Source: Circinella minor
Lineage: Eukaryota; Mucoromycota; Mucoromycetes; Mucorales; Lichtheimiaceae
Direction of reading: 5' to 3'
Assembly: GCA_016758965.1 (NCBI GenBank)
Contig: JAEPRB010000430.1
Coordinates: forward strand, 1 to 22,724
DNA length: 22,724 bases
The notes under the pieces are model-generated. The model was not told the DNA's origin. It did not search any database and saw only the letters and a list, made by a program, of their open reading frames with translations. The translations under genes and the position numbers were made by a program. How positions within the stretch are numbered: position 1 is the first letter of the stretch; every line of letters begins with the position of its first letter. Shown in pieces: positions 18,852 through 22,724 of this stretch.

Positions 18852-21720
18852 ATGAGACAACAACAAAAGAATTATGATATAGATGATGAAACAATTCATC
18901 AACAAGAAATTAACGTTATAATTACAGAAGAGACTCATAATCGACAAGAATCGTCCAACAATGACAGTATAAATGCTACTAATAATAGCAATAATAATGA
19001 TACATGGTCAATAACAACTTGTAACAAAAATGAATTAAAACATGATCAGCAAAGTAAAGACAAAAATCATAATAATAATCAACCACAAGTAAAAGGTTTA
19101 TTTCGATTTTGGAATAAATTGAAAGGACGTATTATAAATAATCAATCATCAACAACCATTGATCCTCGTAATTTTTCAACATCTAAAAAACGTTCGATTA
19201 TGATTCAAATGATGTTTGCTGCTATTGTGTAAGTTGAATATTCTATCTTAACATAACTTATCAGTAGGTTCGGGAATTAGGCTTTTTTATTTATTTTTAT
19301 TTTACTAATCAATCCTTTGTTGTTTATTGATGATAAAATATACGCTCAATAATTGTAGTACACCGTTAGCAACTACAATTGCAGTAAGTTATATAAATAT
19401 TGAGTACATTTCAATACTTGATAGTAATAATAATAATAATAATTGATCTTATAGTTTCCAGCACTACCAACAATGCAAAAAGACCTCGAAACCTCAGAAA
19501 CTGCGATTAATGCAGCAACTAGTATGTATACTACTAAAATCAACATGTCACATTGTTCTTTTCCTAATAAACAACAATAGTTTTTTATTCATTTTATATA
19601 ATGTTTTTGATATGATAACTAATTTTTTTTGTTGTACAAAAACAATGTATAAATCTAGCTTCCATTTATGTGTTCTTTAATGCATCGGTTGTAAGTTTCC
19701 CCTTTTTTTTTTTGACTTTTACTTCTCATCAATTAATATGGTTTTTTTTTACTAACATTTACGATTCTTGATATCACTTATTATTGTTAAAATGTATTTA
19801 GCCTATTATATGGGCATCCTATAGTGACGTCTATGGTATACTATTATATACTTAATTCTTCTTATTATTTCTAAAGAAGGATAATGATGAGACTGTGACA
19901 TATTATTAATACTATCATCTCCTTCTTACTAGGTCGTCGACGTATCTATCTGATTTCTATATTAATTGCAATTATAGGAAATATTTGTTGTGCATTATCA
20001 ATTAATATTGCAATGCTTATTGTGTTTCGAATTATGAGCGCAGTGGGTGGTTCTTCGGTACAAATCTTCTATAAAACAATTCACGAACAGTATATAAAAT
20101 TCGTTTTTTTTTTATCTAACTTGACTATGATTATTTTTTCCCCCTTAGATTCTAACAGTTGGTACAGGTATCTTATCAGATATCTATGGACCTGGAGAGC
20201 GTGGACAAGCCTATTCATGGTTTGTTTCTGCTCCTCTTGTCGTTCCTGCAATCGCGTAAGTTCTTTTTTTTAATATCATTGAAAGGAAGTATTTAAAATC
20301 CTTTTAGAAATATATATATATATATATATATGTTGCTTATATAGATAAGCATATACTACATATATTGACTCAATAGAAACTTAATCAAAAAAAATATTTT
20401 TACGTAATTATTATTGAATTTTTTTTTTTTTTAAAAAAAACAGACCAGTTATAGGTGGTTATCTTACTGAAGGACTTGGATGGAGAAGTACGTTTTCCTG
20501 TATTGCTATTTATTGCTTTTGTATTTGGATAGTCATGGTATTTGCATTACCTGAATCAATTAGACGTGTCGAAACATTTGATAATTTACCAACAACAACA
20601 AAGGAAGTATGCGATCAAAAAGAAATAACAGAACAAACGACAACGACGGATATGAAAATGACGGTTGAAAAGAAAAAGCAAAAACATGTCAATCCTTTAT
20701 CGGCTATTAAACTTGTAAAAAATGGAAATGTTGTTCTACCAGCCATCTTTGCTGGATTCTTGTAAGCATTCTTTTTATAATATTCCTTGTTTTCGATTCT
20801 ATATGTATAATGAAATAATATATTTGATTTTTTTCTTGTGTTGTATTGATAATTATATAATATTATTTTATAAAAATTTATAAAATTGTAGATATTTTAC
20901 ATTTTATATTATTAATACCAACATGACATGGATCTATACAAATCAGTATGGATTTAGTGCAGGTATTGTTGGTCTTTGTTATCTACCTGGTGCCTTAGGT
21001 GGTATTTGTGGTAGTCAAATAGCAGGAAGTATATCTGATAAACTTTATGCAGCTGATATCAGAAAAGGACGTAAAGCATATCCTGAACGTCGTTTACATT
21101 ATCCACTTTTTGGTTCTTCTATCACTATATTTATTTTAAGTGTCATTGCATACGGTTGGTGTACAAATTTGAATGTACATTTTGCTTATGGTCTTGTAGC
21201 ACTTTTTTTTGGTAAACCATTTTAAATTTTATTTTTATTTTGTTTATTTCATTATACTACGTGAAACAATAATAATAAATAATTATAAATTATGTTACGT
21301 AGCCTTTGCAAGTTTGATTATCCCATCAATTATATTAGTAATTTATTTAGTTGAATGTTATCCAAAATATAGTGCATCAACAGCAGGTAATAAACATTAA
21401 AAAAAGACAATCATTATCCATTTTATAAAAAAAAAGATTGTCCAAAAACAAAACGTCACTATATAATAATAATAACAAACTATTCTTTTTTTTTTATTAC
21501 GTATATGTGAATAATAGCATGTAATAATTTAATACGATTTTGTTTGGGTGGTGTTGGAGCACTTGTCGCTTCTGATCTCCAATCAACAATGGGAAATGGT
21601 CCACTTCTTACTATGTGTGCAGGTGTTACTTTACTTGGTTTTGGATTACTTGTATGGACAAAACAAAATCGAGCCAAATGGGCTAGTACGAAAACCGGTA
21701 GTGCAGAAGGATTGGATTAA
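18852..21720 (+). CDS. Major facilitator superfamily transporter, DHA1 (drug:H+ antiporter) type
   Basis: Predicted 12-segment plasma- or vacuolar-membrane exporter; the substrate is unknown. Eleven exons: 18852-19228, 19359-19383, 19455-19521, 19659-19690, 19802-19835, 19933-20057, 20149-20255, 20444-20761, 20892-21211, 21303-21386, 21518-21720. All joins keep frame and give 563 aa. A hydrophilic Asn/Gln-rich N-terminal tail of about 115 residues precedes segment 1. Family motifs: TTIAFPALPTMQKDL after segment 1, loop 2-3 SDVYGRRR (175-182), SSILTVGTGILSDIYGP with ERGQA, motif C region PAIAPVIGG (253-261) followed by LGWRSTF, PESIRR at the end of the N-terminal half, a charged central loop, and SISDKLY in the second half. 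Exons 2, 4 and 5 are only 25, 32 and 34 nt. Intron 6 uses a weak GTACAA donor. A decayed copy follows downstream. Confidence 0.92.
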
Positions 21721-22009
21721 CAATTAATAATTAGACACGCTAATATATTATTATGTAATAAAAAATAACAAATACCCCCCCCACACACACACAGAATAAC
21801 AATATCTGTACCGATTTAATATGGATATATATACAGAATGTGTGACAACCTTTTTTTTTTGTTATAGTATAATATATGACTATTCTTATTATAATTACGA
21901 AATAATAAAATCGACACTATTACTGACACATACATACAATAGCAATAAGTATAGTCATTCTTCTCAATAAGCAGTTATTTACTGCAGTAATGGAATGGTA
22001 AAGAATTCA
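21721..22009. other. 3' flank of the MFS gene
   Basis: Spacer between the intact transporter and its relic: AATAAA-like signals near 21756-21765, a C-run joined to a CA microsatellite (21774-21793) and A/T runs. No gene seen. Confidence 0.5.
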
Positions 22010-22600
22010 GTTTCGTTCTGTTATATTATATGGTGGTATATATCAGTCTGGGATAATCCTATTATTTACACCTTTACCTCGACGGAATCGGTCCGACAAT
22101 CCGAAACTTTATCTTAACAATAACGACAATGAGAAAGACACCGATTAAAAAAAAAAAACATTCTCTTAACAGTCAATGCGTTGGCAAAAAATTGGGAAAG
22201 ATGTCATTTTTTATGTTTTATTTATTTATATATATATATTACTAATCGCATATTACGTATTATTTCTATAAGTCTTTTTATAATTACAAGTTATATCGTT
22301 ATACCTTTAACAAGTAGTAAACTAGGAATTGGTTATAAAGAAAGAACCGATGTGGTTCTTTTTTTTTAATGCTGAATATTGTTTGGTCTGTTATTTTTTA
22401 CCCGGGTCAATATAACAGATATTATTGTTTGAGAAAAGCGGCATAGCTAACCAGATCTCCGATAAACTTTATGCAGCCAATATGAAAAAGTGTATTTATA
22501 TAAATGAATATTTTGCTTATAAATATGAGTTTTTTTTTTTTAGGTTAAACCTTTTCCTTTGCTTTTATTTTTCTAGTTGAAGCAATATTACCTTCCTTCT
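22010..22600 (+). pseudogene. Decayed tandem copy of the MFS transporter
   Basis: Several blocks match the intact gene upstream, in the same order and orientation. (1) 22074-22137 matches exon 8 around 20547-20606 (PESIRRVETF region). (2) 22304-22360 matches 20694-20740: PLTSSKLG...DVVLF against PLSAIKLV...NVVLP. (3) 22443-22490 matches exon 9 around 21021-21066: IANQISDKLYAANMKK against IAGSISDKLYAADIRK, including the identical 17-mer GATAAACTTTATGCAGC. (4) 22556-22590 weakly matches exon 10 (CCTTTGC ... GTTGAA). The blocks are broken by stops, indels and homopolymers, and the 5' half is missing. It is read as a relic of a tandem duplication; a fast-diverging paralog continuing beyond the window is less likely. 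The left border is approximate. Confidence 0.72.
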
Positions 22601-22622
22601 ATATATAATCATCTTTTATAAA

Positions 22623-22722
<100 letters not shown>

Positions 22723-22724
22723 TT

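Overview
The window is AT-rich eukaryotic nuclear DNA, almost certainly from a fungus and most likely Mucoromycota (Mucorales-like). The reasons are short GT-AG introns (27 reconstructed, about 68-188 nt), dense A/T homopolymers and microsatellites, Asn/Gln/Asp runs in proteins, and a fungal gene set: a Dpb4-type histone-fold protein, Dbp6 helicase, SRP72, a vacuolar STIMATE-family protein and a DHA1-type MFS transporter. I see no bacterial operon signals, rRNA, tRNA, CRISPR array or intact transposon.

Layout. 1-308 (minus): two probable exons of an unidentified Cys-containing protein, running off the left edge. 1222-2263 (+): short-chain dehydrogenase/reductase, 2 exons. 2264-5318: gene-poor stretch holding a stop-poor possible gene relic (3146-3712), a strong G-quadruplex motif (3896-3924) and a GC-rich, hairpin-rich segment laid out like a small spliced transcript (4315-4620). 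5319-6463 (+): STIMATE-family membrane protein, 3 exons. 6731-9113 (+): Dbp6/DDX51 DEAD-box helicase, 6 exons. 9114-11003: intergenic, ending in a CT-rich promoter. 11004-11998 (+): two-finger C2H2 transcription factor. 11999-12389: convergent spacer with a second strong G-quadruplex motif. 12390-13251 (minus): Dpb4/POLE3-like histone-fold protein, 4 exons. 13252-13465: divergent promoter. 13466-15948 (+): SRP72, 6 exons. 15949-18851: long gene-free stretch with an imperfect inverted repeat. 18852-21720 (+): MFS transporter in 11 exons, three of them 25-34 nt. About 22010-22600 (+): decayed tandem copy of that transporter. The window ends in about 93 nt of nearly pure T.

The genes do not form one pathway. 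They are mostly single-copy housekeeping genes (ribosome biogenesis, protein targeting, replication/chromatin, a membrane contact or Ca2+ protein) beside a redox enzyme, a regulator and an exporter. All splice junctions were placed by reading frame plus family similarity; none is confirmed by transcripts. The best candidates for something undescribed are the spliced, structured unit near 4.3-4.6 kb and the transporter tandem-duplication relic at the right edge.
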